This document shows, one piece after another, positions 1 to 10,462 of a stretch of DNA of 30,130 nt. Source of the stretch: Cladosporium sp. IMV 00045. Its lineage: Eukaryota; Ascomycota; Dothideomycetes; Cladosporiales; Cladosporiaceae. The notes under the pieces are model-generated. The model had not been told where the DNA came from, searched no databases, and saw only the letters and a program-made list of their open reading frames with translations. The first letter of the stretch is position 1, and each line of letters starts with the position of its first letter. The position numbers and the translations under genes are program-made. The stretch is from NCBI GenBank assembly GCA_001931905.2, contig MSJI02000252.1:1-30130 (forward strand), in the 5' to 3' direction.

Positions 1-3
1 TTT

Positions 4-1980
4 TTAGACTCTAGGCGGAAGCACAGTCGGAACTGGAGGGCGGCTGGTAGTCCTGGGAAGCTCAGGAACAGGGGTGGTGGGAACGCAAGCGCAAGCGCTG
101 CTGACCGAAGCGATGAGGTCCTCCTTCTTTCCCTTGCCTTTGCCCTTACCCTTACCCTTTCCACCGCAGGCCTTCTGAGCGTACTTAGGCACCAGGCTCT
201 TGTCGTCGTTCTGCCTGACCAAGAAGTTACCACAAAATTCTTGACTCTCCTCAGAGTGCCTCTCAAGCGCCCTGGCGCAGCGATCAGCCTTGCAGATGGG
301 CTCTGCAGGACATTCCTTGCTGGTCATCTTAACAACGAAAGAGCCGCGCTCGATGGTGTGCACGAAGATGAAACCGGACTTGAACTCCGCATAGGAAGAC
401 CAAGATCCGAGGAACGCAACGGTACCGCCACCCTCGTTCTCATCATCCTCGGGATAAATATCGAAGAAGCCAGCCTCGCAGATGCTCTTGCCGGTGGGAT
501 CCTCAGTGACGGACGAGATGTCCAGAACGTTGAAACCATTACCGTAGTTCGACTGGTAGAGATAGTCGCCGACGACGTACTGGTTGTGATCGATAGAGCG
601 CGTCTTGCCAGCGTAGTAGCCGGTGTACTTGGGGTTCTCAAGGTCGCGGATGTCAAAGATGTGGGTAGTTGGCAGTCCCTGAGTCATAGGACCGACATCG
701 GCATCCCGTTCGTCGAACTCATCGTCCATGAAGAGGTACTCCTGGTTCATCACGTCATTGACAGCACCTGTAGAGGTCAGTTAGCATGAATCAAACGATC
801 AAGAGGATGCTAGAAATATCCGACTTACCCTGGTGGATGTACTCAGCGCCGGGAAACGTGGTGATGGAGATAATGTTCGTAGTGTTTCCAACTTTGTTGG
901 TAACATCGTAGATAGTGATGGTGTCCTGGACTCGAGTCAGTACCCTTCAAGCCTACTAATGAAAGAAGACATGAACAAACCTCGTTGTAGCCATAGCAGA
1001 TGTCACGACCCTCGTATCTCTTGTCCGGGCCTCTGTAGACCAGGCACTCAGCATCGTGGACGTAACCATCGCCAGCGGCACAACCCGGGCTCCATGGATT
1101 GGCGGGATCGGTCATGTTGAGGAAGATCAATCCACCACGGCAGGGAAGATCGCCTCTGACTCTGATGGTCTCATTACCACCAACAGAACCAGCAGCAATC
1201 GCATAGTTGAGCTCTTGGTTCACAACAATGTTGTGGGTGCGGCCGATGGGAGCTCATCCCAGTGGCCCGTAAGGTCATCCTGCGTGAAGTTGGTAGGGTT
1301 TGCCGGATCAAGGGTAAGGAGCTTCTTCATGTCGAAGATCTGAACACCGTGGTGGATAGCCTCAGAACCAATGACAGCATAGTCGCGCAGAATTCTAATC
1401 TCTCTCCAATTGGAGCCGACAGGGTCATACTGAGGGAGACGACCGAGGTACAACATCTTGCCCTCAGAGCTAATCTCGGCGAACGCAGTGCCATCATACT
1501 GCCCAATAGCAACAAATTCGCGGTCATCCTCAGACGTCCAGCCCCAAGAAGAAGAGCCACGAGCATGGTCACTGCCCAAGTCCGCATGAGAAAGGAAGTG
1601 ATAGAGATCAACCTAGGAGCGTTAGTCTAGATGACCGAGCAATAGAATAATTCAAAACTCACGTTATTACACCTGAAGGTGTTGTTGGAGTCTCCAGGGA
1701 TGGCAGCGGCAAAGCCGTTCTCACAAGGTGTAAATCCTAGCTCAGGATAACGGGAGCTGTCCATCTGACCCGCTTGGAGCTCGGCCTCCCATTGCCTCTA
1801 TTCGTTGTCAGTCACAGTGATATCAGCGTTAGATATGCTCGGCTACCATACCATCTTCATCCCCATGATGCGAGCATGGACAGTTCCATCTTCGTAATCA
1901 GCCTTGGAGCCTTGACCGGCCGCCGCACTCAACCCAACAAGCGTCGAGCCGAGACCGACAAGAGAAGTAAGGTGAACCAT
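4..1980 (-). CDS. Secreted LVIVD / choice-of-anchor-B-like protein, 5 exons, one apparent frameshift
   Basis: The spliced model is 1980-1852, 1797-1663, 1612-981, 925-829 and 767-4, ending in TAA. All four introns are GT-AG and 51-61 nt long. The protein starts MVHLTSLVGLGSTLVGLSAAA, wait-free of charge after the first residues and typical of a signal peptide, so it is probably secreted or wall-associated. The body carries repeated beta-propeller-like segments such as HIFDIRDLENPKYTG, GVQIFDMKKL and FNVLDISSV, the pattern of LVIVD-repeat / choice-of-anchor-B proteins; a conserved RTHNIVVN segment fits the same family. The C terminus has a (KG)n stretch near 130-165 followed by a Cys/Pro/Thr-rich tail. 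The spliced length is 1757 nt, one base short of a whole number of codons, because the frame changes at 1247-1250, between DELP and IGRTHN. With that base the product would be about 585 aa. The biochemical role is unknown. Family assignment is from pattern recognition, not a search. Confidence 0.8.
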
Positions 1981-3387
1981 AACGGGTGAATCGAAAGAAC
2001 GTCAAGACCACCACTCAAGCGAACGAAAAGGTAAAAAACTTGACCTCTGGGTACACGAAGCCAAACAACGCCTGATGTACCTGGATTATATATACTTACT
2101 CGAAGCCCAATGCATATCCGGTAAAGCTCGCCTGCCTATCTCCAAGGTCAGTAAATTGATGAAGTTCAAGAATCCCAAGACCTCGGTATCGCCATGTGGG
2201 CCGCCTGGACCATGGTGGAATGTATGTAGAAGAAAGAATGATACTGGTTGACAGATCTTGGCTAATGCGACCCAAGAGGCCGGTATGCTATGGCAAACAC
2301 TTGGGTGCTGATACACACGACCTTGGCAAATACTGATTGCAGGCAGCGTATAGTTGATACACTCCATGAACCGGAAACACAGTCGGTAGAAGCTCAGAGA
2401 GACACCGCCGACATGGTCATATTTCAGCAAGACCAGAGATGATGCTCGAATACTCCAAAACCTCAGACTGAAAGTTGACATAATCACGACTGTACGTTTA
2501 TGTCAGAACCTCCAAGTTTTCATCTCACCATGAATCCTTATCAAGCTGAGCCTTTGCGGGGCAGGCCTTGGGATCTTGGTCTTGTTCACGACACTTGGCG
2601 ACCAACCTACTTGAGGCAGGTAACTAACTCTCGTGCAGAGGACCGAAGGTAAAGCCCAGTCCAGATGACTTCGAGAGGTTCATCTGGAGATGCGAGTAAA
2701 GATAAAAGCAATGCCCTGGCCGTCTCGTGGGAAGAATCAATTTCTTCTGCCTTGACACCGAAGGAGAGTCAACTGGTCCCGCGCTGTCTCTTGCTTTTGG
2801 CACGCGTTCCTTGCCCTTGATAAGCGCAAGTGGTAACCACAGCTGGATGAAGGATCTGATGACTGATTGCATGGCCCTGCGGCTATCCACAAAAATCGTC
2901 AAGACAAGCTGAAGGGCTTGCAGGGTGAAAGAAAGCAATTGCACTGGCTGTCATGACAGTATACCAGGTAGGCGGAAAAGCCATCCAGAACCGCATCGGT
3001 CTAGCAGCCACCGCGATGGCGATGCAGCATCTCTCCGTGGCGGCTGGATGCAATAATGAATATATATCATTCCACCCCAACGACACTGTGAGGTCGAAGT
3101 GGAGGAGTTTGCGTGCGCCCGTCTGGGGTCTGTGGGTGGCGTTTAGCCGGGGTCGCCGGGTAAAGGTGCTCCACAAATGATGACAGAGGTCTCCACGAAA
3201 AAGGCCACGCTTGACGAAGGCGATCTTGGGTGCTGGCACCTCCTAGCAACATGTGAGAATCTGTTGGGAAGTGTAACGATTACGACAATCTTTCCTGTTT
3301 CTGACTCTACAAAAGTTGAAATCTTCTCTACCGTCTCGCCTGCAAGTCATCTCTCGAACAATCAAGCATTGATCTTTCACATCAGCC
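1981..3387. other. Intergenic, divergent promoter region of the LVIVD gene and xylulokinase
   Basis: About 1.4 kb separates two divergently transcribed genes. The open frames here are short and have no recognisable domain, so I see no gene. Near the xylulokinase end there are candidate sugar-control sites (see the regulatory entry), an AT-rich tatata stretch around 3060-3067, and pyrimidine-rich sequence just before the ATG. Confidence 0.6.
3123..3148. promoter_or_regulatory. Candidate CreA and XlnR sites upstream of xylulokinase
   Basis: TTTAGCC at 3142-3148 is GGCTAAA on the minus strand, the known core of the xylan regulator XlnR in Aspergillus. CTGGGG at 3123-3128 fits the SYGGGG consensus of the carbon-catabolite repressor CreA. 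They lie about 240-265 nt before the xylulokinase ATG. Another GGCTAA occurs far upstream at 2270. Short motifs like these arise by chance, so this is only a suggestion supported by the function of the downstream gene. Confidence 0.3.
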
Positions 3388-5341
3388 ATGGCGAGCAACG
3401 AGAACCTCTACATGGTAATGTGCCCGCCCATTGAAATATTTTCCTCGTGCTGATACAGAGTGACAAAGGGGTTTGACCTCTCTACCCAACAACTGAAATG
3501 TTAGTCACATGCAACAATACTTTTCAGAACCTCACTAACACCTCCAAGGTATCGTCGTGGACTCCAACCTCAAGCACAGGCACGAGGCCAAGGTCGACTT
3601 TGACGCCGACTTTGGATCCAAGTATGGCATCACCAAGGGTGTCCTCACAAACCCCAGCGAGGGTGAGGTCTACGCACCCACAGCCATGTGGCTCGAAGCT
3701 GTCGACCTGGTCCTGCAGCGCCTGAAGGACGAAGGCGTAGACTTCGGCAAGATCAAGGGTCTCTCTGGCGCCGGCATGCAGCACGGCACTGTCTTCTGGT
3801 CAAAGGAGGCCGAATCCATGCTTTCCAACCTCGACTCCAGCAAGACTCTCCTTGAACAGCTCGAGAACAAGCAAAAGAGTGCCTTCGCCCACCCTCACAG
3901 CCCAAACTGGCAAGATGCCAGTACTCAAAAGCAATGCGATGAGTTCGATGCGAAGCTTGGTAGCCCTGAAAAGCTGGCCGAGATCACTGGCAGCAAGGCA
4001 CACCACGTGAGTGTCTCTTCAATTATCACAAGCAAGATGCTAACAACTCTGCAGAGATTCAGCGGTCCCCAAATCATGCGTTTCCGCACAAAGTACCCGG
4101 ACCACTACGAGAACGTCTCACGAATTTCCTTGGTCTCTTCTTTCTTGGCCTCAGTATTCCTGGGCCGTGTAGCACCCATCGACATCAGCGACGTGACTGG
4201 AATGAACCTCTGGCACATTGCTCAGGGCGACTGGCACAACGACCTGCTTGCCCTTACTGCTGGAGGTCAGGACCGTGCCGCTGATCTCAAGGAGAAGCTT
4301 GGCCCTGTCCACGAGGATGGGGGCAAGACCTTCGGAAACATCAGCGACTACTTTGTCAACCGCTTCGGCTTCAAGAAAGACACTGGCGTTATCGCGTTCA
4401 CCGGCGACAACCCGTCGACCATCCTCGCCCTGCCCCTGCGCCCATCAGACGCTATGGTATCTCTGGGTACAAGCACCACTTTCTTGATGAGCACGCCGGC
4501 CTACAAGCCTGACCCTGCATACCACTTCATGAACCACCCGACCACCGCCGGCCTCTACATGTTCATGCTGTGCTACAAGAACGGCGGCCTTGCGCGCGAG
4601 CAGATCCGCGACACCCTCAACACTTCCGCCACTCACCCCAACAACTGGGATACCTTCAACGAAACCGCCATAACCACACCAGCACTGTCACAAAAAGACG
4701 ACGCCGCCGACATGCGCCTCGGCCTCTACTTCCCCCGCCCAGAAATCGTGCCCAACATCCACGCCGGCCAATGGAGATACGCATACAAGCCCCAATCCGG
4801 CGACCTGAAGCAGCTCCCCTCCGAGTCCCTGCCCGACGACGCGCGCAACATCGTCGAATCGCAAATGCTGTCTCTGCGACTCCGCTCGCAGAACCTGCTC
4901 AAACCAGAGCCCGACGCCGCCACGGGCGCCATGCTCCCGCCCCAGCCGAAGAGAGTCTACCTCGTGGGCGGCGGCAGCGCCAACCCGGCCATCGCACAGC
5001 TCGCGGGCGAAGTTCTCGGCTCGACCGAGGGCGTCTACAAGCTCGACATTGGCGGCAACGCCTGCGCGCTCGGCTCGGCGTACAAGTCCGTGTGGGCGTG
5101 CGAGAGGAAGGAGGGCCAGACTTTCGAGGAGCTCATTGGTAGCCGTTGGGACGAGGAGAAGTTCGTCAAGAGGATTGCTGATGGCTACAAGAAGGGTTTG
5201 TTCGAGAAGTACGGCGAGGCCGTCAAGGGCTTCGAGAAGATGGAGAAGCTTGTTGTCGGTCAGGCGGGCAAGGAAAACCACCCCAATGATGCTGGTGTGG
5301 TCTTTGCAAACGAGAAGGGCGACGGTACCACGACGAAATAA
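3388..5341 (+). CDS. D-xylulokinase (FGGY carbohydrate kinase)
   Basis: Phosphorylates D-xylulose to D-xylulose 5-phosphate with ATP, the step that feeds xylose and arabinose carbon into the pentose phosphate pathway in the cytosol. Exons are 3388-3414, 3469-3499, 3549-4006 and 4055-5341, giving about 600 aa, the usual size for fungal xylulokinases. The start is chosen because MASNENLYM joins directly to [10 protein letters not shown], the family's N-terminal phosphate-binding strand. Further family marks are [26 protein letters not shown] (with the likely catalytic Asp), [20 protein letters not shown], and [14 protein letters not shown] of the C-terminal FGGY domain. The third intron (4007-4054, 48 nt) has no stop and stays in frame if unspliced; [12 protein letters not shown] is the expected junction. 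Introns 1 and 2 both end in AAG rather than CAG/TAG. No lesion was found. Orthologues are called xkiA or XKS1. Confidence 0.95.
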
Positions 5342-5837
5342 AGATGAACGCAACTGATGATCGACAACAGGGATGGATAATTGATAGGCCGCCGCGGCGA
5401 GCGGCGCATGCATAGTATACTTCAAAATAGTACATGATTCCACGTTTATTGGTCGTTTCAATCCATCCCCATGACATCCATTCAAGCTTGCACTTTGTTC
5501 CCTCCCCAATGCAGCAACCTGGCTATCGCAGGCCTCTCGTCCACTTGTACCCGATGCACGCTGCTCCAATCCTGTCACGACCAACCTCAAGCCTTTCTGG
5601 GACAACGCTATCCTCCTAAACCAATCGCATGCATACAATGCTTCCAAGCTGGCCAGCAAGCTCTCTGAAAGGTCTGAACCACCACGTCGCCATCCACACG
5701 TATTCCCGCAGCGCCGCATAGCCCTTCATCCGCCTTCTTCTCAAAGCAGCACGAAACCACCTGTCGGCCGCAAAGTGACCCGCCATCCACGAACGAGCGC
5801 CACATTATCTCCACCCAAACAAAAGTTCCCAGAACCT
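5342..5837. other. Intergenic between convergent genes
   Basis: Roughly 0.5 kb lies between the 3' ends of xylulokinase and the small Pro/Gln-rich gene. It should hold both 3' UTRs. No gene, repeat or RNA was recognised. Confidence 0.5.
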
Positions 5838-6283
5838 CTACGACTGAGGCTTCCCTCCCCAAGCACCCCCAGCACCACCGCTCTTCCCACCACCGCTTCC
5901 ACCACCTTATACGGCGCCGGCGCCACCCCCGCCTCCCTCGCCAGAAACGCCTTCACCTCCGCGGCATTAAAAGCGCCCGCCGCCTGCCCCGGAGTCGGGC
6001 TCGCGGTGCCGCTGGCGCTCACGTTCCCCGAAGAGGGCCATTGCTCGCATCGCGGTTGACTTGGCTGGCGCGTTGCGCCCAGACGTTGGCGGGGGGTTGT
6101 TGGGCGGGTTTCTGGGTCGGGTTTGTTTGCTGCGCGGGCGAGGCGTTGTTGGAGCGGTTGGGGAGTACGTGAGTTGGCGGTTTGCTTGGAGCGGGCTGTC
6201 CAGACGCTGAGGGGGGGTGTTAGTGGTGATGTTTTAGAGGAGGAGGGTTTGGTTTGAGCGCACTTCTGCTGTTGGCCTGACAT
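5838..6283 (-). pseudogene. Small Pro/Gln-rich NVW-motif protein with coding signal in three frames
   Basis: The ATG at 6283 begins MSGQQQ. A likely intron of about 59 nt follows (GTGCGC donor, CACTAAC branch site, CTCAG acceptor), which would join to NVWTARSKQ. Downstream, the most protein-like translation moves between frames: PPANVWAQRASQVNRDASNG in one, then AAGAFNAAEVKAFLAREAG in a second, then a Gly-rich GGAGGAWGGKPQS and TAG (5838-5840) in the third. The changes fall near GGG at 6035-6037 and near 5905, each as if one base were missing. One frame stays open across the whole stretch, so a plain ORF reading gives a long but less convincing protein. An alternative last intron from about 5905 to the CTCAG at 5847 would give ...PYKS and the same stop. 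The NVW-x-x-R, FNAAEVKAFL and GGAW pieces look like a small fungal protein of unknown function. It could be an intact gene with sequencing errors. Confidence 0.45.
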
Positions 6284-6741
6284 TATTACTATTATGGTTT
6301 GGATTACGTCGTGGAGATTGGTCGGGAATTCAATGTTGCTTGGTGTTTGTTTCCCCAGAGAGAGCTGCGCTGGTGAAAGAACGCTGGCCGACTGCAAAAT
6401 GACGGCCGTGCCGAGGCTGCTTGTGAGACATGAAGATTATCAGATGCATGATCGCCCAGGCACATATGAGTCTATTTCAAGAATGAGTATGAATGACCAT
6501 CATGTGTTCAGCAACGTATATGTTTCAGTTTAATCATATAAACCAGGTCAATGGCCCACCGTCGTAGCGCCATCCATCATTCGGGGTATCATTAACCAAA
6601 ACGCCATAATCCAAGAGCAGCCCAGTACCGTTCGCGTGCGGCTCAATTCCATGTCTCAATGAAGCAACCCATCCGTCTCAAGCCGTCTGCCTCATATCGT
6701 CGTCAACCTCGCGTGCCTCACTAACCAGCTCCTCAATATCC
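6284..6741. other. Intergenic spacer
   Basis: This stretch holds the promoter of the small Pro/Gln-rich gene and the 3' flank of the Nnf1-like gene, both on the minus strand. No gene or structured element was recognised. Confidence 0.5.
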
Positions 6742-7427
6742 TCAGGCTTCAGGTAGCAGCCGACTGGTCCAGTCGACCACGACATTCTCAAGACCCTTTA
6801 CAATGCCCTCGATCTCCTTCCTCTGCTGCAGTACTCTCTGCAGAATTTCCGCGTTCTCTGCTTGCAAGTCTTCCTGACGCTGCTGTAACGACTGTGATTG
6901 CAGTGACAAAGAGGGCGCCAGGTGCGAAAGGTACAACTGCTGAGCGGGCAACGCGTGTGGTCTGTAAATCAAGCTGTTAGAGACCATAAACACATCGCGC
7001 AATAGAAAACATCTTACGGTATCGGAGGCTGCACAGGCTGACCACCCGCCTCTTCCTCCGCCTTCACCTTCCGCTTCTTCGCATCCTCAATCAAACCATC
7101 CAACTCATTGAGACTCGGCACGACATTGCGCTCAGCGAGAATCTGCTCGAAATTCATGCGCATGCTGGCGCCCAGTCGATCCGTGAACTGCTCGTGAAGA
7201 TGGCGCAAGCTATCCGGCACTTCTTTCGCGGGCGTGGGAAAGCAGGACGCGAAATTGTTGTAGTTGCACGTCTTCAACACGTGTGCGATCGCATCGGAGT
7301 AGAGTTTCTGGAGCGCGGTTGCTCGAGGGCCTGGTGCGGCGGGCACCGGTGGAGGTTGTGCGGGTGAGGGAGAGCGTTCATTGTCACGCGCTGGGTCGCC
7401 GACAATGGGGATTTCTGCTGTGGCCAT
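6742..7427 (-). CDS. Nnf1-type kinetochore protein (MIND/Mis12 complex subunit)
   Basis: Nnf1 is a coiled-coil subunit of the four-protein MIND complex, which links the inner kinetochore to the Ndc80 complex. Exons are 7427-7018 and 6961-6742 with a 56-nt intron (GTAAGA...TTACAG), giving 209 aa, a normal size for fungal Nnf1. After a Pro-rich N terminus (about 1-45) comes RATALQKLYSDAIAHVLKTC, then NNFASCFPTP and LRHLHEQFTDRLGASMRMNF, and a helix with FEQILAERNVVPSLNELDGL. The last 70 residues are a Gln/Glu-rich predicted coiled coil (SLQQRQEDLQAENAEILQRV) and a terminal helix with VVVDW. The start at 7427 is the first ATG giving this N terminus. No lesion is visible. Assignment rests on the overall Nnf1 pattern and should be confirmed by a profile search. 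Confidence 0.85.
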
Positions 7428-8660
7428 GGTGGAGTGTTGCGTCGTGTTTATGAATGCTCGTGAACCATCTCGCAACCAAAAGCCTACGACCTACGAAGTC
7501 GTCGCGAGCAAAACAATGTTCCCAATTGGGTTTAGCTCAAAGTGGGCCACTTCCCTCCCATCGACCACCACACACGACATCAAAGATAGATGCTTCACAT
7601 CCAATTGCAATCGATTAAACAAATGCTATAAATCCATGATACCTTGCCCACACTTTGCAAATGCAACACGCCAGCACCTGTCTACCCTCGCCGCCAAGGA
7701 ATCTTGCCGCGAACGAATCCAGCTCATGCCCGGCGGCTAGCACCTTTATCGCCAGAACACAACCAAATGGAGCCTTCAACAAAAATGTTACTCGAAAGCG
7801 ACAACCCTCATCTCGTCTATACAACATAGTCTGGCTACCTCTCTCGCATCGCGATAGTCGCCAGAACCACATCCCCCTGGCGCCAGAAATAACCATGCAG
7901 CCCTGTGGCACAGTTAGCCGCCCATCCTCACTACGCGCGCCATCTCGCTTCTGATATGTGGCTACTCGCCAAACCGATAGACACGCATCTTAAATAGTCC
8001 AAATAGCCGCAGTGCAGTCGTTAGACACCTACGCTGCATACATTGACATCAGGATATTCAGGTACCCGCCGTCAAGAGACCATTGAGGGGCCTATACCAT
8101 CCCCACTCCTGGTCTTCATGGAGTAGCGCCGGCCCTGAAGACGGCCTCGCGTTTCAAAACATCCTCAACTCTGGCCTCCGAATAGCAACGTGGGCATCCA
8201 TTGTAGCGGCAACATTGTCCTCGGTTTCAGACCACTTGCCGCCTCAGATTCAACTTCCTGAAACACGTCCTCGAACTTCTTCACCGGTATGTGAGCGCCA
8301 AAGGTCTAATGGAGGCTGTCCTAGGCTGCTATAAAGCGACCGCCTTGTCACCGTAGGGCGAAACTCCAGAAAGGTCATCAGCATCAAACCGTCCAGGCCT
8401 TCAATTCCTCCCAGCTCTTTTCCTTATCTTCTGCTTTCCTTGTGTCTTTCATTCAATCTCGTCTCAGTCTGGTACTCGGCGCTATACTTTTCGTTGTAAT
8501 CGATAATACTTTTCTTTTTTCGTCACCCCTTACCCTGTGCTTGACGCACAGCGACGCCTGGATTGCGTTTCTTCGTTTGTCCATTCGATTAGACCGTTGT
8601 TTGTTCGTTCGCTGCACATTACCTGCAGCCCACAAAAGAAGATACCCACGACTGCCATAC
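7428..8660. other. Intergenic, divergent promoter region
   Basis: About 1.2 kb lies between the Nnf1-like gene and the Myb-like gene, which diverge. The last 250 nt are rich in C/T runs, typical of a 5' UTR or promoter in filamentous fungi. The Myb-like frame stays open upstream to 8442 but without an ATG before 8661. No other gene was recognised. Confidence 0.5.
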
Positions 8661-9668
8661 ATGCCCTACTTCAAAGCTCTACCAATTATGCCAAAGGAGG
8701 CCAGAACCTCAATGTCATTCTCTGCAGCATCACCAGCAGCGCCATACCCGCAGGCCACAGCAGGAAACCAACGCAATGCCGCCATCTGGACCACGGCCGA
8801 TGATGAGATACTCCTGCGTGCTCGCGCTTCTGGACTCAACTGGCAACCCATCGCGAGCAAACATTTTCCAAACAAGACTGCCAACGCATGTCGGAAACGC
8901 CACGAACGATTGATCGAACGCCGGCATGTCGATGACTGGGACAGCCAGAAGCTCGAATTACTTGCCCAGGAGTACCTTGCCTGTAGAAAGGAGATGTGGG
9001 AGATGCTTGCTGCCAAACTCGGTGAGCGCTGGAATGTCGTCGAGGCAAAGGTAAGTCTTACAGTTTGTGCGACTCAAGACGGAAGACTGACAACACCACA
9101 GTGCATGGAGAAAGGACTCAAGACTCTGCAAACGACAGCTCGCACCGCGCAACGCAAAGCATCGGCCGATCAGAGGCAGGCCTATTGCGAAGACCGAGGT
9201 ATTTTAGACCACAACAGCGATTCCGGCATTGTGCTGTGCTCTGGCTCGGAACCTGATATGGAGGTAGACGAGAGGCCGCCTTCTTCTTCCAGACACGGCG
9301 CAAGCGCTTCGTGGTCTGAGTCTTATGGCCGGCAGCCACAAAACCAACAGCATCAGCACTTGCAGCAGGAGCACATACGCTCACGAAGCCTGCCGCTACC
9401 TTTGCCGCAGTACCAGCCTCCGCCACCCAGAACTGCTGCGAAGCCTCAAGGGCATGCCTTGGTTGGGGCACCTGCTGCTGCACCTGCTGCGACCACGCAC
9501 CGAGAACGTTATTCTTTCGAGCAACCTTCGCATCCAACGCAGCGATACTCTCCAGAAACCCAGCATCGATTCAGCATTCAGTCAGTCCTGTCCCCAGAGG
9601 AGCCTCAAGACGCTGTCTCGGGCCAGGGACGGCATGATTACGACGTGACAGAAGCATACCATAGATGA
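8661..9668 (+). CDS. Myb/SANT-like DNA-binding domain protein
   Basis: Probably a nuclear DNA-binding protein. Exons are 8661-9050 and 9102-9668; the 51-nt intron (GTAAGT...CACAG) is in frame with a TGA-free reading, so it is easy to miss. The product is about 318 aa. A Myb-like repeat runs from residue 43 (WTTADDEILLRARASGLNW) to about residue 90, with the helix NKTANACRKRHERLIERR as likely recognition helix. A second, weaker repeat follows (WDSQKLELLAQEYLACRKEM to RWNVVEAKCMEKGLKTL). The C-terminal half is Gln-, Pro-, Ser- and His-rich and probably disordered. The start is uncertain: ATG 8661 (MPYFKAL) is the first, and two further in-frame ATGs follow within 20 codons. Target genes are unknown. 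Confidence 0.8.
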   Translation: MPYFKALPIMPKEARTSMSFSAASPAAPYPQATAGNQRNAAIWTTADDEILLRARASGLNWQPIASKHFPNKTANACRKRHERLIERRHVDDWDSQKLELLAQEYLACRKEMWEMLAAKLGERWNVVEAKVSLTVCATQDGRLTTPQCMEKGLKTLQTTARTAQRKASADQRQAYCEDRGILDHNSDSGIVLCSGSEPDMEVDERPPSSSRHGASASWSESYGRQPQNQQHQHLQQEHIRSRSLPLPLPQYQPPPPRTAAKPQGHALVGAPAAAPAATTHRERYSFEQPSHPTQRYSPETQHRFSIQSVLSPEEPQDAVSGQGRHDYDVTEAYHR

Positions 9669-10462
9669 CGACGAGTGATCAACTCTTTCGAAAAAAAGAT
9701 CTTACGGCCTGTATTTTCTTGTACAATTATTTTGGGTCGGCTCCTGGATTTTGCTTGTTTGCAGCTTTCTGGAATTTGGTTTTAGCATCATGTATACTAG
9801 CGAACAAACGATTGACGACTTTCAACAAACTCGAGCAATGCATTGACAAAGTTGATGATCCTTGAACAGACTGTCAAGTCGCAAAACCTAGCTGCCTGGA
9901 AGCAACAATTTTGAGGCTTTGACCGCGCGTACGAATACATGAAAATTGATTTATAGTGGCCTGGCCATGACCAGATCAAGGCATCTTCCGACAAGCCCTA
10001 AGTGGTGTTGCGACATCACGACTGCTGCAGTCACCGCCTCTGAGCCGTGCGCTCTCCACAGCCATCCAGTGTATACAATCATACCAATTGCAAACCATCG
10101 TCGTGGCTGGCGTCGTGGCTCATGGGCAAAGAAGGCGTCATCGCCCGGCCGCTACCGCCCCGCTATCGCTGTCTCTTCCTTCGCTGTTCAGGGAAACACA
10201 CCCAGACAGAGGCCGAGTATTATTCTTCCCACGCGCCGTTGCCGAGCGAGACTGCAGTGAACACATCGAACGTTTTTCGTTTTTTGTTTCTTCCCTCGAT
10301 ATTATTGATAACCCATACACATATATCGTTTGCTATCCTTTCTTATAACTACCTTACTATCACTATCTCGACAACAACGCGGGGCCCGAGTTCGAATGAG
10401 AGAGCCGTCGCTGGTCGACCGTTGAACTTCCCCTTGTCCTTGCGTCGTGTGCTCTCGCGTTG
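9669..10462. other. Intergenic spacer
   Basis: About 0.8 kb between two plus-strand genes. It holds the 3' flank of the Myb-like gene and the promoter of the cation transporter, including TATA-like and T-rich sequence around 10270-10345. No gene was recognised. Confidence 0.5.

Noticed and set aside
131..162. CCCTTA-like repeats suggesting a telomeric tract
   Set aside because: They code the Lys-Gly repeats of the secreted protein and do not match the fungal telomere unit TTAGGG in a pure array.
4007..4054. Treating this in-frame 48-nt stretch of xylulokinase as coding
   Set aside because: It starts GTGAGT and ends CTGCAG, has a CTAAC branch site, and its removal gives the expected HHRFSGPQI junction.
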